A DNA stretch of 64,000 nucleotides from Candidatus Methylobacter titanis (GTDB lineage Bacteria; Pseudomonadota; Gammaproteobacteria; Methylococcales; Methylomonadaceae): the NCBI GenBank assembly GCA_029946125.1, contig JAQSDX010000009.1:17941-81940 (forward strand), in the 5' to 3' direction. A model generated the notes under the pieces. It saw only the letters and a list, made by a program, of their open reading frames with translations, did not search any database and was not told the DNA's origin. Positions 34,438-47,001 of this stretch are shown here, piece by piece. Numbering within the stretch: position 1 is the first letter of the stretch; the number at the start of each line of letters is the position of its first letter. The position numbers were made by a program, and so were the translations under genes.

Positions 34438-36360
34438 TTAGCTTTGCTCGGCGGTGCCGCCAATTGACTTCTCATTTTTCACGCCCCCCTTACTTTTAAT
34501 GTCATCCGTTATTACTTCACCATGAGAAGGCGGTTTATCATCCCATCCCTGAGGATCCCTAACCGGCTTACGAGCCATCAAATCCTCAATTTGAAACTTA
34601 TCGATGGTCTCATACTTCATCAACGCCTCCGCCATAGCATGAAGAATATCCAGATTTTCTTTCAGAATCACTTCGGCACGCTCGTAATTCCGATCAATGA
34701 AAGAACGAATTTCTTCATCAATGGTATGAGAGGTCTCTTCGGCAACTGTTTTATGCTGAGTCACTGAACGCCCCAGAAAAACCTCGCCTTCTTCTTCGCT
34801 ATAGGACAATGGCCCCAGACGCTGAGAAAAACCCCATTTAGTCACCATATTTCTAGCTAACTCAGTGGCTCGCTCAATGTCATTGGATGCACCGGTACTG
34901 ACTTGCTCCCGGCCGAAAATCACTTCTTCGGCGATACGACCACCATACAAACTGGAAATCATACTGTCCAACTTTTGCTTGCTGGCACTGTACTGATCTC
35001 GTTCCGGCAAAAACATGGTAACACCCAGTGCACGACCCCTAGGCATAATGCTAACTTTGTAGACAGGATCATGTTCAGGAACCAGTTTGCCGACTATCGC
35101 ATGTCCTGCTTCATGATAAGCGGTCATTTTCTTTTCTTTCTGGTTCATAACCATAGAGGTTCTTTCAACACCCATGATTAACTTATCCTTGGCTTTTTCC
35201 AAGTCCGCCATACTGACAACACGTTTATTCATTCTTGCGGCGAATAAAGCGGCTTCATTGATCAAATTAGCCAAATCGGCTCCAGAAAATCCCGGAGTAC
35301 CTTGCGCTATATATTTAACCTCAACATCATCAGCAATAGGCACTTTTTTAATATGCACTGCAAGAATCTGCTCACGCCCTCTGACATCTGGCAGACCTAC
35401 TGTGACTTGACGATCAAACCGGCCTGGACGCAACAAAGCCTTATCCAATACATCTGCACGGTTTGTAGCGGCAATGACAATAATACCTTCGTTACCTTCA
35501 AAACCATCCATCTCGACCAGCAATTGGTTTAGAGTTTGCTCACGTTCGTCATTGCCACCACCCAAACCGGCGCCGCGCTGACGACCAACCGCATCTATTT
35601 CATCAATAAAAATAATGCAGGGTGCATGTTTTTTCGCTTGCTCAAACATATCCCGAACACGGGATGCACCGACACCGACAAACATTTCGACAAAATCCGA
35701 ACCAGAAATAGTAAAAAACGGGACTTTAGCCTCACCGGCAATTGCCCGGGCCAACAAAGTCTTTCCTGTTCCCGGAGGACCAATCATCAATGCCCCGCGA
35801 GGAATTTTTCCGCCTAATTTCTGATACTTCGCTGGATCTTTAAGGTAATCGACCATTTCAACGACTTCTTCTTTAGCCTCATCACAGCCAGCTACATCGG
35901 CAAAAGTAACCTTAATCTGATCTTCTTCAAGCATACGGGCCTTGCTTTTACCAAAATTCATTGCACCGCGACCGCCACCGCCACCGCCCTGCATTTGCCG
36001 CATGAAGAAAACCCATACTGCAATCAGCAGCAACATCGGCCCAAAAGAAACTAGCAACTGCATTAACATAGAAGGCTGCTCAGGCGGAACCGCCTTGATT
36101 TCCACACCATTTGCCAGCAGATCATCGACTAAATGGGGATCTGAAGGCGCATAGGTCTTAAATATTTGACCATCCTGCATCTTGCCTTTGACGATATTAT
36201 CTTCGATTACCACCTGTTGAACTTGACCCGCTTTAACCGAATCAATAAACTGCGAATAAGATATCGACGAATCAGCCCTGCTATTTTGCGGGCCAAAATT
36301 ATTAAAGACGGACATCAATACCACTGCAATGACGACCCATAGAATTATATTTTTCATCAT
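34438..36360 (-). CDS. ftsH: ATP-dependent zinc metalloprotease FtsH
   Basis: Membrane AAA+ protease that degrades misfolded membrane proteins and short-lived regulators. The protein is about 640 residues. It has two membrane segments (near 5-22 and 98-120) around a periplasmic domain, a glycine-rich stretch after the second, Walker A GPPGTGKT, Walker [12 protein letters not shown], the second region of homology ([20 protein letters not shown]) and the zinc motif HEAGH. The start is taken at the ATGATG pair (36360/36357) because family members begin MKN; the GTG at 36378 is less likely. Confidence 0.95.
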   Translation of the reverse strand: MMKNIILWVVIAVVLMSVFNNFGPQNSRADSSISYSQFIDSVKAGQVQQVVIEDNIVKGKMQDGQIFKTYAPSDPHLVDDLLANGVEIKAVPPEQPSMLMQLLVSFGPMLLLIAVWVFFMRQMQGGGGGGRGAMNFGKSKARMLEEDQIKVTFADVAGCDEAKEEVVEMVDYLKDPAKYQKLGGKIPRGALMIGPPGTGKTLLARAIAGEAKVPFFTISGSDFVEMFVGVGASRVRDMFEQAKKHAPCIIFIDEIDAVGRQRGAGLGGGNDEREQTLNQLLVEMDGFEGNEGIIVIAATNRADVLDKALLRPGRFDRQVTVGLPDVRGREQILAVHIKKVPIADDVEVKYIAQGTPGFSGADLANLINEAALFAARMNKRVVSMADLEKAKDKLIMGVERTSMVMNQKEKKMTAYHEAGHAIVGKLVPEHDPVYKVSIMPRGRALGVTMFLPERDQYSASKQKLDSMISSLYGGRIAEEVIFGREQVSTGASNDIERATELARNMVTKWGFSQRLGPLSYSEEEGEVFLGRSVTQHKTVAEETSHTIDEEIRSFIDRNYERAEVILKENLDILHAMAEALMKYETIDKFQIEDLMARKPVRDPQGWDDKPPSHGEVITDDIKSKGGVKNEKSIGGTAEQS

Positions 36361-36536
36361 ATCGTTCAATTTACACACCCCGGGCCTGAACGGCTCTCGA
36401 TTTAAAAACTGACTAATTATATCAGGAGTTAACTTTCCTGACCGTCGTTATTTATTTGGAACTTATCTCCACGTGAAAAATACAACTTCATCATACTTTA
36501 TACGCTACGTCTTATTATTATTAGGACGACAAAAGG

Positions 36537-37154
36537 TTATTTAAAGCCTTTAGCTAAAATATAAACCTCATTACTCCGCGGTCTTGATGCTTTTGGCTTT
36601 CTAATAACCACTTTTGCAAAGGACTGTTGAACCTCCTTATGAAACTCTTCAAAACCTGCGCCATGAAATAACTTCACCAAAAAACCCCCCTCTTTTGCCA
36701 GCACAGCCTTAGATGTTTCCAATGCCAGTTCCCCCAGATAAATAGAACGAGGCTGATCTACGCCTTTATTGCCGCTCATATTCGGCGCCATATCCGACAT
36801 CACCAGATTGATCGGAGCACCGTCTAGTACTGCGAACAATTGGTCAAGAACGGCTTGCTCACGAAAATCACCCTGTATAAAATCGACACCCTCCAACGGA
36901 TCCATTGCCAAAATATCCAACGCAATAATCTTATCTTTTTTACCAATAATCTGCCGCGCGTACTGCGACCATCCCCCAGGAGCAGCACCCAAATCGATAA
37001 TATTCATCCCCGGCTTAATAAGCTGGTCTTTATCCTGAATTTCTTTCAATTTAAAAACCGCCCGCGAACGATAACCCTGAGCTTGTGCCATTTTGACGTA
37101 CTCATCATCAAAATGCTCTTGCATCCAACGACTGCTACTTTTACTTCGTCCCAT
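36537..37154 (-). CDS. rlmE: 23S rRNA (uridine-2'-O-)methyltransferase
   Basis: RrmJ/FtsJ methylates U2552 of 23S rRNA in the 50S subunit. The 205-residue protein has [11 protein letters not shown] (catalytic Lys), the SAM site [22 protein letters not shown] (Asp), [10 protein letters not shown] (Lys) and [10 protein letters not shown] (Glu). It is divergent from yhbY and upstream of ftsH, the conserved arrangement; a 176-nt gap precedes ftsH. Confidence 0.96.
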   Translation of the reverse strand: MGRSKSSSRWMQEHFDDEYVKMAQAQGYRSRAVFKLKEIQDKDQLIKPGMNIIDLGAAPGGWSQYARQIIGKKDKIIALDILAMDPLEGVDFIQGDFREQAVLDQLFAVLDGAPINLVMSDMAPNMSGNKGVDQPRSIYLGELALETSKAVLAKEGGFLVKLFHGAGFEEFHKEVQQSFAKVVIRKPKASRPRSNEVYILAKGFK

Positions 37155-37202
37155 AACTATATTTTAGTGTAAAATTCAGGCTTTTGATTTAGGAATTAAA
37201 GA

Positions 37203-37469
37203 GTGAACTCTGCAGACAAGAAAAAACTCCGGGCTCAAGCGCACAGCTTAAAACCCGTCATTATGATAGGCCAAGCAGGACTTACCGCAGCCGTGCTGGC
37301 AGAGATTGAATTGGCACTTAACGTCCACGAACTGATTAAAGTGCGAATTCGCGCTGAACGGGAAGATCGCAAGCTAATCAGCGAGAAAATCTGCACTGAC
37401 ACAGGAGCCGAGCTCATTCAAGGTATCGGTCAAATTATTGTTATTTACCGCTTAAATCCAGACAAATGA
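37203..37469 (+). CDS. yhbY: YhbY-type ribosome-associated RNA-binding protein
   Basis: This 88-residue CRM-domain protein has the motifs LRAQAHSLKPVIMIGQAGLT, ALNVHELIKVRI and the GAELIQGIGQIIVIYR end. It binds pre-50S particles. The start is GTG at 37203. It is divergent from rlmE across 48 nt, where both promoters must lie. Confidence 0.93.
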   Translation: MNSADKKKLRAQAHSLKPVIMIGQAGLTAAVLAEIELALNVHELIKVRIRAEREDRKLISEKICTDTGAELIQGIGQIIVIYRLNPDK

Positions 37470-37518
37470 ATTAGGCGGAAGCTACAAGGCTAAACGCTCA
37501 AGACACGTCTTCTTTGCC

Positions 37519-37546
37519 TTTAGCCTTTAGCCTTTAGCCTTTAGCC
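37519..37546. repeat. Four tandem copies of the heptamer TTTAGCC
   Basis: TTTAGCC repeats four times without interruption, preceded by a partial unit (GCC at 37516-37518). It abuts the greA stop codon (CTA complement at 37546-37548), in the convergent gap between yhbY and greA. A slippage-prone simple repeat. Confidence 0.9.
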
Positions 37547-38022
37547 TAAATATATTCAATCGAGATAATTTCATAGTCAACATTGCCACCCGGCGCTTTA
37601 ACCGTCACAACGTCTTCAAGCTCTTTACCGATTAGGGCTCTGGCAATCGGCGAGCCGATTGAAATACGACCTTCCTTGATATTGGCCTCATCTTCGCCAA
37701 CAATTTGATAGATCACCTTTCTCTCGGATTCAATCTCTTCTATTTCCACTGTCGCACCAAACACTACTTTGCCATTGGCATCCACCTTGGTAATGTCAAT
37801 AATTTGTGCATTAGAAAGTTTACCTTCAATTTCTTTAATACGCCCCTCGGCAAAGCTTTGCTGTTCTTTCGCCGCATGATATTCCGCATTTTCTTTCAAA
37901 TCACCATGCGCTCTAGCCGTGGCAATTGACGCAATAATACGCGGACGCACGACCGACTTTAATTCTTCCAATTCAGCGCGTAATTTTTCTGCACCTTTAA
38001 CGGTGAGAGGTACTTTATTCAT
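37546..38022 (-). CDS. greA: Transcription elongation factor GreA
   Basis: Binds backtracked RNA polymerase and stimulates transcript cleavage. The 158-residue protein has an N-terminal coiled coil ([41 protein letters not shown] with the tip acidic residues) and a C-terminal FKBP-like domain ([19 protein letters not shown]). It is downstream of carB by 25 nt, the usual carAB-greA order. Confidence 0.96.
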   Translation of the reverse strand: MNKVPLTVKGAEKLRAELEELKSVVRPRIIASIATARAHGDLKENAEYHAAKEQQSFAEGRIKEIEGKLSNAQIIDITKVDANGKVVFGATVEIEEIESERKVIYQIVGEDEANIKEGRISIGSPIARALIGKELEDVVTVKAPGGNVDYEIISIEYI

Positions 38023-38047
38023 TTTTTTAAAAACTCCAATAATTTTA

Positions 38048-41000
38048 TTAAGTCAGGCTCTTATGCAAATCCTGCAAACAATTCACATCACCGGCATCCA
38101 ATTCACCCAACGCGTAACAGGCTGCTCTTGCACCGGCCATGGTCGTGTAATACGTCACACGGTGTTGCAAGGCTTCACGACGCATAGTAAACGAATCCGA
38201 AATGGCTTTTGTGCCTTCCGTCGTATTAATAATCAGTTGAATCTGATCGTTTTTGATCATATCAACCGTATTAGGCCGCCCTTCATTAACCTTATAAACC
38301 ACTTCACAAGGAAGTCCCGCGTCTTTAAGAAACTTTGCGGTGCCGCCGGTGGCGACAATTTCATATTTTTTATCGACCAGCATTCTGGCAATATCGGGCA
38401 ACTTAACTTTATCGGCATCGCGAATGCTGATCAGCACTTTACCGCTGTGATTCAAGTTGACACCGGCAGCTCGCTGGGATTTGGCAAAAGCCTCCCCAAA
38501 GGTCTTACCCACCCCCATCACTTCACCGGTTGATTTCATTTCAGGGCCCAATAAGGGGTCAACGCCGGGAAATTTAACAAAGGGGAATACTGCTTCCTTA
38601 ACCGAATAGTAACCGGGAATACGTTCTTCAGTAACGCCTTGTTGCGCCAAGGTTTGTCCAACCATGCACCGCGCCGCAATTTTGGCCAGCGAATAACCGG
38701 TTGCCTTGGATACAAAAGGTGCCGTCCGCGAAGCTCTTGGATTGACCTCAAGCACGTAAATATCTTCACCCTGAATAGCAAACTGGGTATTCATCAAGCC
38801 CACAACACCTAAAGCCTCTGCCATTTTGGTCACTTGTTCGCGCAATTTATCTTGGAGATGCGGCGCTAATTCATACGGAGGCAGTGAACACGCGGAGTCT
38901 CCTGAATGCACGCCGGCCTGCTCAATGTGCTCCATCAAACCACCAATCAATACTTGCTCCCCGTCATAAATGGCATCAACATCCATTTCAACCGCATCGT
39001 CAAGGAATCGATCCAGCAATACCGGCGAATCATTGGAAACGCTGACCGCTTCTTTCATATAACGCTGCAAACCCTCTTCATTGAAGACGATTTCCATAGC
39101 CCGACCGCCTAAAACATAGGAAGGTCTGACAACCAGTGGATAACCCAGTTTTGTTGCCGCATTAATCGCCTGTTCAACAGAACGAGCCGTGGCGTTGGGC
39201 GGCTGTTTCAAATCCAGCCTTTCCAGTAATTTCTGAAAACGCTCACGGTCTTCAGCCAAATCAATCGAGTCTGGCGATGTACCGATAATGGGAACGCCAG
39301 CCGCTTCCAATGCACGCGCCAATTTCAACGGTGTTTGACCGCCATATTGAACAATCACGCCTTTGGGTTGTTCAATATGAACAATTTCCAGCACATCTTC
39401 CAATGTTAACGACTCAAAATACAAGCGATCCGACGTATCAAAATCGGTAGAAACCGTTTCAGGATTGCAATTGATCATGATGGTTTCATAGCCATCTTCA
39501 CGCAATGCCAACGCAGCATGCACGCAGCAGTAATCGAACTCTATCCCTTGCCCGATACGGTTAGGCCCGCCGCCGAGAATAATGATTTTTTCTCTATCGG
39601 AAACCCGCGCTTCGCACTCTTGTTCGTAAGTCGAATACAAATAAGCCGTATCGGACGAAAATTCAGCGGCGCAGGAATCTATACGCTTATAAACCGGGCG
39701 AATATTCTGTTTATGCCGCACATTGCGCACTTCAGATTCGGAGGTATCCAGCAACTTAGCTAAACGTATATCGGAAAAGCCTTTGCGCTTTAATTTATAC
39801 AGTTCGCCTTCTTTCAACGTCGACAAGGTTTTAGTCGATAATGATTTTTCGGTCAGAACTAAATCTTCAACCTGCGCTAAAAACCAGGGATCGATTTTAC
39901 TGGCCTCATGCACGTCTTCCAGACTCATGCCGCTACGGAACGCATCGGCGACATAAAGCAAACGATCAGGCCCCGGATGGCGCATTTCGCGCTGCATTTT
40001 TTCCTGAGCATCTTCCCGGTTCAAGTCGATAATTTCATCAAGACCGCTGATGCCGATTTCCAGGCCACGCAAGGCTTTTTGCAGTGATTCCTGAAAAGTA
40101 CGACCAATCGCCATGACTTCACCCACAGACTTCATCTGCGTGGTCAAACGGTCATCCGCTTGCGGGAATTTTTCAAAGGTAAAACGCGGAATCTTGGTGA
40201 CCACATAATCAATGGTCGGCTCAAACGACGCAGGTGTCGCGCCACCGGTAATCTCGTTTTTCAATTCATCCAGTGTGTAACCTACCGCCAGTTTCGCCGC
40301 CACTTTAGCAATCGGAAAACCGGTTGCCTTGGACGCCAACGCAGACGATCGCGATACGCGCGGGTTCATCTCAATAACGATCATTCGTCCGTCTTTGGGA
40401 TTAATGGCGACCTGTACGTTGGAGCCGCCGGTATCGACGCCGATCTCACGCAATACTGCCAGAGAGACGTTACGCAGAATCTGATATTCTTTATCGCTTA
40501 AGGTTTGCGCCGGCGCTACGGTGATCGAATCGCCGGTATGTACGCCCATCGGGTCGAAGTTTTCAATCGAACAGACAATGATGCAGTTGTCTTTGGAATC
40601 ACGCACCACTTCCATTTCGTATTCTTTCCAGCCCAGCACCGACTCTTCAATCAGCAACTCGTTGGTAGGCGACAAATACAAGCCGCGCTCGCAAATTTCA
40701 ACAAACTCTTCCTTGTTATAAGCAATACCGCCGCCGCTGCCGCCCATGGTAAATGAAGGACGAATAACGGTCGGATAACCCACTTCCTGCTGCGCCGCCA
40801 GCGCTTCTTCCATCGTATGCGCAGTTTTTGATTTGGCGACTTCATAACCGATTTTCCGCATCGCCTGGTTGAACAGCTCACGGTCTTCGGCTTTGTTAAT
40901 CGCTTCTTTGCTAGCGCCGATCATTTCAACGCCATACTTTTCCAAAACGCCGTTGGCATCAAGATCCAACGCGCAGTTCAACGCAGTCTGTCCGCCCATG

Positions 41001-41266
41001 GTCGGCAATATCGCATCGGGACGTTCTTTGGCGATAATTTTTTCTACGGTTTGCCAGTCGATAGGCTCGATATAGGTCGCATCGGCCATATCCGGGTCAG
41101 TCATAATCGTTGCCGGATTGGAATTGACCAGAATGACGCGATAACCTTCTTCCCGCAGCGCTTTACAGGCTTGCGTACCTGAATAATCAAATTCGCAGGC
41201 TTGACCAATAACAATGGGGCCGGCACCCAGTAATAAAATCGATTTTATGTCGGTTCTTTTTGGCAT
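38048..41266 (-). CDS. carB: Carbamoyl-phosphate synthase large subunit
   Basis: Makes carbamoyl phosphate from bicarbonate, ammonia and two ATP for arginine and pyrimidines. The 1072-residue protein is full length. The two homologous synthetase halves each have an ATP-grasp domain ([12 protein letters not shown] near 180; [13 protein letters not shown] in the second half), and the C-terminal MGS-like regulatory domain (about 935-1072) includes [10 protein letters not shown]. The start [19 protein letters not shown] is canonical. Confidence 0.97.
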   Translation of the reverse strand: MPKRTDIKSILLLGAGPIVIGQACEFDYSGTQACKALREEGYRVILVNSNPATIMTDPDMADATYIEPIDWQTVEKIIAKERPDAILPTMGGQTALNCALDLDANGVLEKYGVEMIGASKEAINKAEDRELFNQAMRKIGYEVAKSKTAHTMEEALAAQQEVGYPTVIRPSFTMGGSGGGIAYNKEEFVEICERGLYLSPTNELLIEESVLGWKEYEMEVVRDSKDNCIIVCSIENFDPMGVHTGDSITVAPAQTLSDKEYQILRNVSLAVLREIGVDTGGSNVQVAINPKDGRMIVIEMNPRVSRSSALASKATGFPIAKVAAKLAVGYTLDELKNEITGGATPASFEPTIDYVVTKIPRFTFEKFPQADDRLTTQMKSVGEVMAIGRTFQESLQKALRGLEIGISGLDEIIDLNREDAQEKMQREMRHPGPDRLLYVADAFRSGMSLEDVHEASKIDPWFLAQVEDLVLTEKSLSTKTLSTLKEGELYKLKRKGFSDIRLAKLLDTSESEVRNVRHKQNIRPVYKRIDSCAAEFSSDTAYLYSTYEQECEARVSDREKIIILGGGPNRIGQGIEFDYCCVHAALALREDGYETIMINCNPETVSTDFDTSDRLYFESLTLEDVLEIVHIEQPKGVIVQYGGQTPLKLARALEAAGVPIIGTSPDSIDLAEDRERFQKLLERLDLKQPPNATARSVEQAINAATKLGYPLVVRPSYVLGGRAMEIVFNEEGLQRYMKEAVSVSNDSPVLLDRFLDDAVEMDVDAIYDGEQVLIGGLMEHIEQAGVHSGDSACSLPPYELAPHLQDKLREQVTKMAEALGVVGLMNTQFAIQGEDIYVLEVNPRASRTAPFVSKATGYSLAKIAARCMVGQTLAQQGVTEERIPGYYSVKEAVFPFVKFPGVDPLLGPEMKSTGEVMGVGKTFGEAFAKSQRAAGVNLNHSGKVLISIRDADKVKLPDIARMLVDKKYEIVATGGTAKFLKDAGLPCEVVYKVNEGRPNTVDMIKNDQIQLIINTTEGTKAISDSFTMRREALQHRVTYYTTMAGARAACYALGELDAGDVNCLQDLHKSLT

Positions 41267-41399
41267 TTTGTTGATGTGTTAATTAGCTATTATGATTGGG
41301 TTACGCTAAGCCGGAACTACAAGGCTTTTGGCATATTTTATTCAAAATAAGGTTGCTGGATGGATTAAACAGCGGGCAACCCATCAGTCTCGTTAAATC

Positions 41400-42527
41400 C
41401 TATAAAGCTTGCTCCATCATCTCGATAAAATCATCGAATAAAGCCTCTACATCATGAGGACCCGGACTGGCTTCAGGGTGACCTTGAAAACTCAGCGCGG
41501 GACAATCTGTCCGCTTGATACCCTGCAAGCTGCCGTCAAATAATGATCGATAAGTCGCTATGACATTATCAGGCAGACTACCTTCATTAACCGCAAAACC
41601 ATGATTCTGACTACTGATCATGACCCTACCCGTGGCTATTTCCTGAACCGGATGATTGGCGCCATGATGGCCGAATTTCATTTTCTCGGTTTTTGCACCG
41701 CTGGCTAAAGCCAATAACTGATGCCCAAGACAAATACCCAGTACCGGAATTTTCTTTTCCAGTATCGTTTTGATAGCCTCTATCGCATAAGTACACGGCT
41801 CAGGATCGCCGGGACCATTGGACAGGAAAACCCCGTCAGGATTCATTGCCAATACGGTTTCGGCGGACGTTGTTGCAGGAACAACGGTGACGCGGCAGCC
41901 GCGATTGGCCAATAACCTAAGAATGTTGCGCTTAACGCCAAAATCATAAGCCACAACGTGTTTAGTAAGATTTTCTGCCTGCGTATATCCATTTTGCAAA
42001 TGCCAGATATTTTCAGTCCATTCATAAGGCTGATCGACAGTGACTTCCTTAGCCAGATCCATGCCTTTCAACCCAGGAAAGCCTTCAATGGCTTTTTTTG
42101 CTACATCCAGATCAATCGATTCGCCCGCCATAATACATCCGCGTTGAGCACCTTTATCACGCAAAAGCCGGGTTAATTGGCGGGTATCAATATCGGCAAT
42201 GGCGACGACATCATTATCCATTAAATATTGCTGTAAAGATTTTTCGCTACGCCAGTTACTGGCCAACAACGGCAGATCTCTAATCACCAAACCACTGGCA
42301 AAAACGCCGACAGACTCATCATCTTCGCTAGTTGTCCCGACATTACCAATATGAGGATAGGTTAATGTGACAATTTGCCGGGCATAAGATGGATCACTGA
42401 GAATTTCCTGATACCCGGTCATAGCCGTATTAAAAACGACTTCACCCACGGAACAGCCGTCTGCACCTATGGCTACACCGTTAAAAACCGTTCCATCTTC
42501 CAAAAGCAATAAAGCAGACCTAGTCAA
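41400..42527 (-). CDS. carA: Carbamoyl-phosphate synthase small subunit
   Basis: Glutaminase subunit that supplies ammonia to CarB. The protein is about 375 residues with an N-terminal domain ([20 protein letters not shown]) and a C-terminal class I amidotransferase with the nucleophile in [12 protein letters not shown] and the histidine/glutamate in [17 protein letters not shown] at 42536 is in frame, but alignment with other CarA N-termini and a GAGGTGA 5-6 nt upstream favour the TTG at 42527. The gap to carB is about 130 nt. Confidence 0.93.
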   Translation of the reverse strand: MTRSALLLLEDGTVFNGVAIGADGCSVGEVVFNTAMTGYQEILSDPSYARQIVTLTYPHIGNVGTTSEDDESVGVFASGLVIRDLPLLASNWRSEKSLQQYLMDNDVVAIADIDTRQLTRLLRDKGAQRGCIMAGESIDLDVAKKAIEGFPGLKGMDLAKEVTVDQPYEWTENIWHLQNGYTQAENLTKHVVAYDFGVKRNILRLLANRGCRVTVVPATTSAETVLAMNPDGVFLSNGPGDPEPCTYAIEAIKTILEKKIPVLGICLGHQLLALASGAKTEKMKFGHHGANHPVQEIATGRVMISSQNHGFAVNEGSLPDNVIATYRSLFDGSLQGIKRTDCPALSFQGHPEASPGPHDVEALFDDFIEMMEQAL

Positions 42528-42549
42528 ACACGTCACCTCAAATGTGCAA

Positions 42550-42581
42550 AACGGGATGACCCCTTAAGGACTCATCCCGTT
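42550..42581 (-). promoter_or_regulatory. Hairpin in the carA leader
   Basis: AACGGGATGA (42550-42559) and TCATCCCGTT (42572-42581) form a perfect 10-bp stem just upstream of carA. On the - strand the T run precedes the stem instead of following it, so it is not a standard terminator. It may act in leader-level control of carAB, or simply be a repeat. Confidence 0.5.
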
Positions 42582-42658
42582 GTAAAAAAACAAAACTGTG
42601 GGTAATTTTACGAGATTATGCGGCGTGGGTCATTAACAATTTTTTAAACTCGACACAT

Positions 42659-42685
42659 CGTGCCTATTATATAAAGTACGGCACG
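42659..42685 (-). promoter_or_regulatory. Putative carA promoter inside an inverted repeat
   Basis: CGTGCC and GGCACG (6 bp each) flank 15 bp that on the - strand contain TATAAT, a perfect -10 box. The -35 side (near TCAACT) is weak. The arrangement suggests an operator over the -10 region, about 130 nt upstream of carA. Confidence 0.4.
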
Positions 42686-42710
42686 TTGAGTTGATGCGGC
42701 TCCAGCACCA

Positions 42711-43244
42711 CTAAACGACAGAAGACAAAGAACAAATTTTCTGCTCCACACCGAGAATGGCACGGTTCAAAATACCCAGGTTTTTTTCTTCGATGATTTG
42801 CATGCCCATCACATAAAAAATAGGCATCCATAGTGGATTAATCAATAGACCGCCCAGCGCACTTTTCCAGGTTCGTTTCAGGTTTTTTAACGGATTAAAC
42901 GACTCCGCCAAAGTGTGCATAGGATATTCGGAAAAAACAGCGGCAATCGGGAGCAGGATGGTTTTATCATGGCCTTCCAGCTGCGCCATTGATTGCAGGA
43001 GTTTTCGTTCCATGTTGTGATAATTCTTCCGCGCAAAACCGGCAGAAACAGCAAAAGTAAGTGCTACCAGAGGCAAAAGAATACTCGGCGGCGCCACCGG
43101 TGCAAAAGTGGATGACAGCATGACTATGCCAAGTCCCAACATCAGAGCATCTTCACCCCGTTCCACATCGCGATCAATGCCTTTGAGAATTTCAGAAACG
43201 GCATTGGCGAACGGATCTTTTAAATAATTTTTTTCTTGTGCCAT
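42711..43244 (-). CDS. Conserved-looking membrane protein, function unknown
   Basis: This 177-residue protein has an amphipathic N-terminus (1-30), hydrophobic segments around 32-68 (LMLGLGIVMLSSTFAPVAPP, then ILLPLVALTFAVSAGF) and a third near 133-150 (LLINPLWMPIFYVMGMQI). I recognise no family. It has a good AGGAGA before the ATG and ends about 180 nt upstream of carA in the same direction, so it could contribute to the carA transcript. The upstream gap of over 500 bp sets it apart from groEL. Confidence 0.6.
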   Translation of the reverse strand: MAQEKNYLKDPFANAVSEILKGIDRDVERGEDALMLGLGIVMLSSTFAPVAPPSILLPLVALTFAVSAGFARKNYHNMERKLLQSMAQLEGHDKTILLPIAAVFSEYPMHTLAESFNPLKNLKRTWKSALGGLLINPLWMPIFYVMGMQIIEEKNLGILNRAILGVEQKICSLSSVV

Positions 43245-43400
43245 GATAATTCTCCTTATGGATAGTGCAAAAGCACGCCTTATGAAAAATGTTACCTACG
43301 CGAATCCCGAAATAACCGCGTATTCTTTGTATCGGGTTTATGCAGTTTACCGGCTAACACCACCTTGTCTAATTTTTATTCTCCAAGTTAGCCAGTTTAA

Positions 43401-43430
43401 TTGAGCCCTTATTTATTGAGCCCTTATTTA
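43401..43430. repeat. Exact 15-bp tandem duplication
   Basis: TTGAGCCCTTATTTA occurs at 43401-43415 and again at 43416-43430 without mismatch, in non-coding DNA. Confidence 0.85.
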
Positions 43431-43550
43431 ATGATAAACGCTAATGTTTGACGCTAATTTATCCCGTTTGATGACCGGGCGAGTGAGCATCATACGATTT
43501 TTTAACATGACGCTTTTATATGGCTATTTTTGTGTTTTTGGTGATTTACT

Positions 43551-43641
43551 GATGTTACGCAGGCAAACCAAAAACCAATAACTTACACAGCAAAAAATAA
43601 CTATAAGTCATTGATAGTTTGTAGTCGGTACCTAACATCAG
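43551..43641. mobile_element. MITE-like element, copy 2, with 7-bp target duplication
   Basis: About 91 bp. Termini are CTGATGTTACGCAGG on the left and GGTACCTAACATCAG on the right, imperfectly complementary. TGATTTA stands on both sides (43544-43550 and 43642-43648). The interior is closely similar to the element at 20432-20523 (shared GCAAAAAATAAC). It has no coding capacity. Confidence 0.8.
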
Positions 43642-43712
43642 TGATTTATTAATCGGCTTACGCTGACGCCTATGTTTCGGCAATTAATCCCCCAAGCATC
43701 AACTTCTGAAAT

Positions 43713-43755
43713 AAAAAAAGCCCCGGCTGCTTCAACAACAACCGGGGCTTTTATT
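43713..43755. terminator. Intrinsic terminator after groEL
   Basis: AAAAGCCCCGG and CCGGGGCTTTT form a GC-rich perfect stem with A and T runs on both sides, so it can act in both directions. It is positioned directly after the groEL stop on the - strand. Confidence 0.9.
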
Positions 43756-43789
43756 TCACTTAAAGCAACAGGGCTTTAAGACAACACGA

Positions 43790-45454
<1,665 letters not shown>

Positions 45455-45490
45455 CTATGTTGTATTTGATTATGATTACAGCGTCTAGGT

Positions 45491-45781
45491 CTAACCTAAA
45501 ACGCCCATGATGTCTTCTTCACGCATAACGATGAGGTCGTCGCCGTCAACTTTAACTTCGTTGCCGGAATACTTGCCAAACAACACTTTATCGCCAACTT
45601 TAACTTCAAGAGCGCGCACGGTGCCATTGTCCAGTTGCTTGCCATTACCTACCGCCAAAATAACGCCTTGGCTTGGTTTTTCGGCAGCAGAACCTGGCAA
45701 TAAAATACCGCCGGCAGTTGTTGTTTCTTCATCAACACGTTTGACTATGACTCTATCGTGTAACGGACGTATTTTCATCAA
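45491..45781 (-). CDS. groES: 10 kDa co-chaperonin GroES
   Basis: Lid of the GroEL chamber. The 96-residue protein has [14 protein letters not shown], the mobile-loop region [19 protein letters not shown] and [22 protein letters not shown]. It is the first gene of groESL, with the CIRCE element about 45 nt upstream of the start. Confidence 0.98.
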   Translation of the reverse strand: MMKIRPLHDRVIVKRVDEETTTAGGILLPGSAAEKPSQGVILAVGNGKQLDNGTVRALEVKVGDKVLFGKYSGNEVKVDGDDLIVMREEDIMGVLG

Positions 45782-45825
45782 TATCTCCTAACATTAAAAT
45801 TAAAGGTTAAATTCAGATTTAAATT

Positions 45826-45852
45826 TTAGCACTCACCAGCAACGAGTGCCAA
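45826..45852. promoter_or_regulatory. CIRCE operator (HrcA binding site)
   Basis: TTAGCACTC, 9 nt, GAGTGCCAA. It differs from the CIRCE consensus TTAGCACTC-N9-GAGTGCTAA by one base. The position upstream of groES indicates HrcA heat-shock repression. Confidence 0.95.
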
Positions 45853-45925
45853 CAATAATCAGTTTTTGCAGTCTACCCCGTTCTTTGGCATCATCTCTGC
45901 TCACAATACAGCAATAATATGACTT

Positions 45926-46669
45926 ATGAATGACAACCAACTACTGCGTTATAGCCGTCAAATCATGCTTCCTCAAATCGATATTGAGGGACAACAAAAA
46001 CTTCTCGCTGCCAACGTACTGATTATCGGTGCGGGCGGACTCGGCTCCCCTGCCGCTATCTATCTTGCTGCGGCGGGTATCGGCGCACTCACTATTTATG
46101 ATAATGACGTCGTAGACTTATCCAATTTGCAAAGGCAGATTGCTCATCACACGCCAGATATTGGGACTGATAAAGTAATTTCAACCCGCCAAACGCTTAA
46201 TAAACTAAATCCCGATGTCAAGGTAAGAGCCATTAAACAAAGACTGGATGGTGAACAGCTTGATTTTGAAGTGAGACAAGCGGACGTGGTTTTGGACTGT
46301 AGCGACAATTTCTCTACGCGCTTTGCGATCAATAGCGCCTGCGTCAAACTGCAAACGCCGCTGGTATCAGGCGCAGCAATTCGCTTTGAAGGTCAGGTGA
46401 CTGTGTTCACGCCAGGAAAAAACGACAGTCCGTGCTACAACTGCCTGTACCACAATGACGGTGAAGAATTGCAAAACTGCGCCACCAACGGAGTTATAGC
46501 GCCAATCACCGGTATAGTCGGCAGCATTCAGGCGCTGGAAGCAATGAAGCTGATCATGAATATCGGCGAAGCGTTAACCGGACGGTTATTACTGCTGGAT
46601 GGATTAACGATGGAATGGAATACGATGAAACTGCGGAAAAATCCTGACTGCCCAACGTGCAGCGGTTGA
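45926..46669 (+). CDS. moeB: MoeB/ThiF-family adenylyltransferase
   Basis: Activates a ubiquitin-like sulfur carrier (MoaD or ThiS) by adenylation, for molybdopterin or thiamine synthesis. The 247-residue protein has LRYSRQIMLPQIDIEGQQKL, the nucleotide loop IGAGGLGSPAAIYLA, DVVDLSNLQRQI, and the zinc cysteines in CYNCLY and CPTC. It has no rhodanese domain. It is divergent from groES and stands alone, so MoeB versus ThiF cannot be fixed by context. The methanopterin-linked Fhc complex uses a molybdopterin-type cofactor, so MoeB is favoured. Confidence 0.85.
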   Translation: MNDNQLLRYSRQIMLPQIDIEGQQKLLAANVLIIGAGGLGSPAAIYLAAAGIGALTIYDNDVVDLSNLQRQIAHHTPDIGTDKVISTRQTLNKLNPDVKVRAIKQRLDGEQLDFEVRQADVVLDCSDNFSTRFAINSACVKLQTPLVSGAAIRFEGQVTVFTPGKNDSPCYNCLYHNDGEELQNCATNGVIAPITGIVGSIQALEAMKLIMNIGEALTGRLLLLDGLTMEWNTMKLRKNPDCPTCSG

Positions 46670-46747
46670 TAAACTTGTTGCGTAGGTAAGGGGCGTGAGC
46701 AGGAGCGATGAGCGTAGGCTTGAAAACTTACCTTTTAAAATGAGAAG

Positions 46748-46775
46748 TTTCCAGGCAACTAACATCACCTGGAAA
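46748..46775. terminator. Hairpin between convergent moeB and a small gene
   Basis: TTTCCAGG (46748-46755) pairs with CCTGGAAA (46768-46775) across a 12-nt loop. Only a distant, interrupted T-rich tract follows on the + strand. It may terminate moeB, but is weak. Confidence 0.35.
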
Positions 46776-46794
46776 GCTCATCAAGAACATATTT

Positions 46795-47001
46795 TTATTT
46801 TTTAGTAAATAACCCTTGAACAAATCTAATCGCTTTTTCTGCAAAATCGTTCACCACCGACGGACTATCACCATGCGGCTCAATCTCACCGAATGGTTTG
46901 TCGCCTGCTTTCGTAAACTTGTAAATAAAATAGCCCAGCGGCGCGAACGCCGCAGCAGCAACTATTAACATAACCAACCACAGCTCAGTAACTTCACCCA
47001 T
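46795..47001 (-). CDS. Small single-span membrane protein, function unknown
   Basis: This 68-residue protein has one transmembrane segment (about 6-28, LWLVMLIVAAAAFAPLGYFIYKF), a polar middle (AGDKPFGEIEPHGDSPS) and an amphipathic C-terminal helix (VVNDFAEKAIRFVQGLF). A GAGG lies ahead of the ATG. It is convergent with moeB and divergent from pqqA. I recognise no family, but length, start signal and hydrophobic pattern support a real gene. Confidence 0.6.
   Translation of the reverse strand: MGEVTELWLVMLIVAAAAFAPLGYFIYKFTKAGDKPFGEIEPHGDSPSVVNDFAEKAIRFVQGLFTKK

Larger units (their letters stand above)
43245..43789. other. Intergenic stretch of about 545 bp
   Basis: It holds a 15-bp exact tandem duplication, a MITE-like element (43551-43641) and the groEL terminator at the right end, listed separately. 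The rest is AT-rich with no supported gene; the left part presumably holds the promoter of the 177-residue membrane protein. Confidence 0.6.

Noticed and set aside
46670..46747. Possible repeat or RNA after moeB
   Set aside because: The purine-rich GTAGGTAAGGGGCGTGAGCA-type segment has no partner elsewhere in the window and no stable fold by eye.
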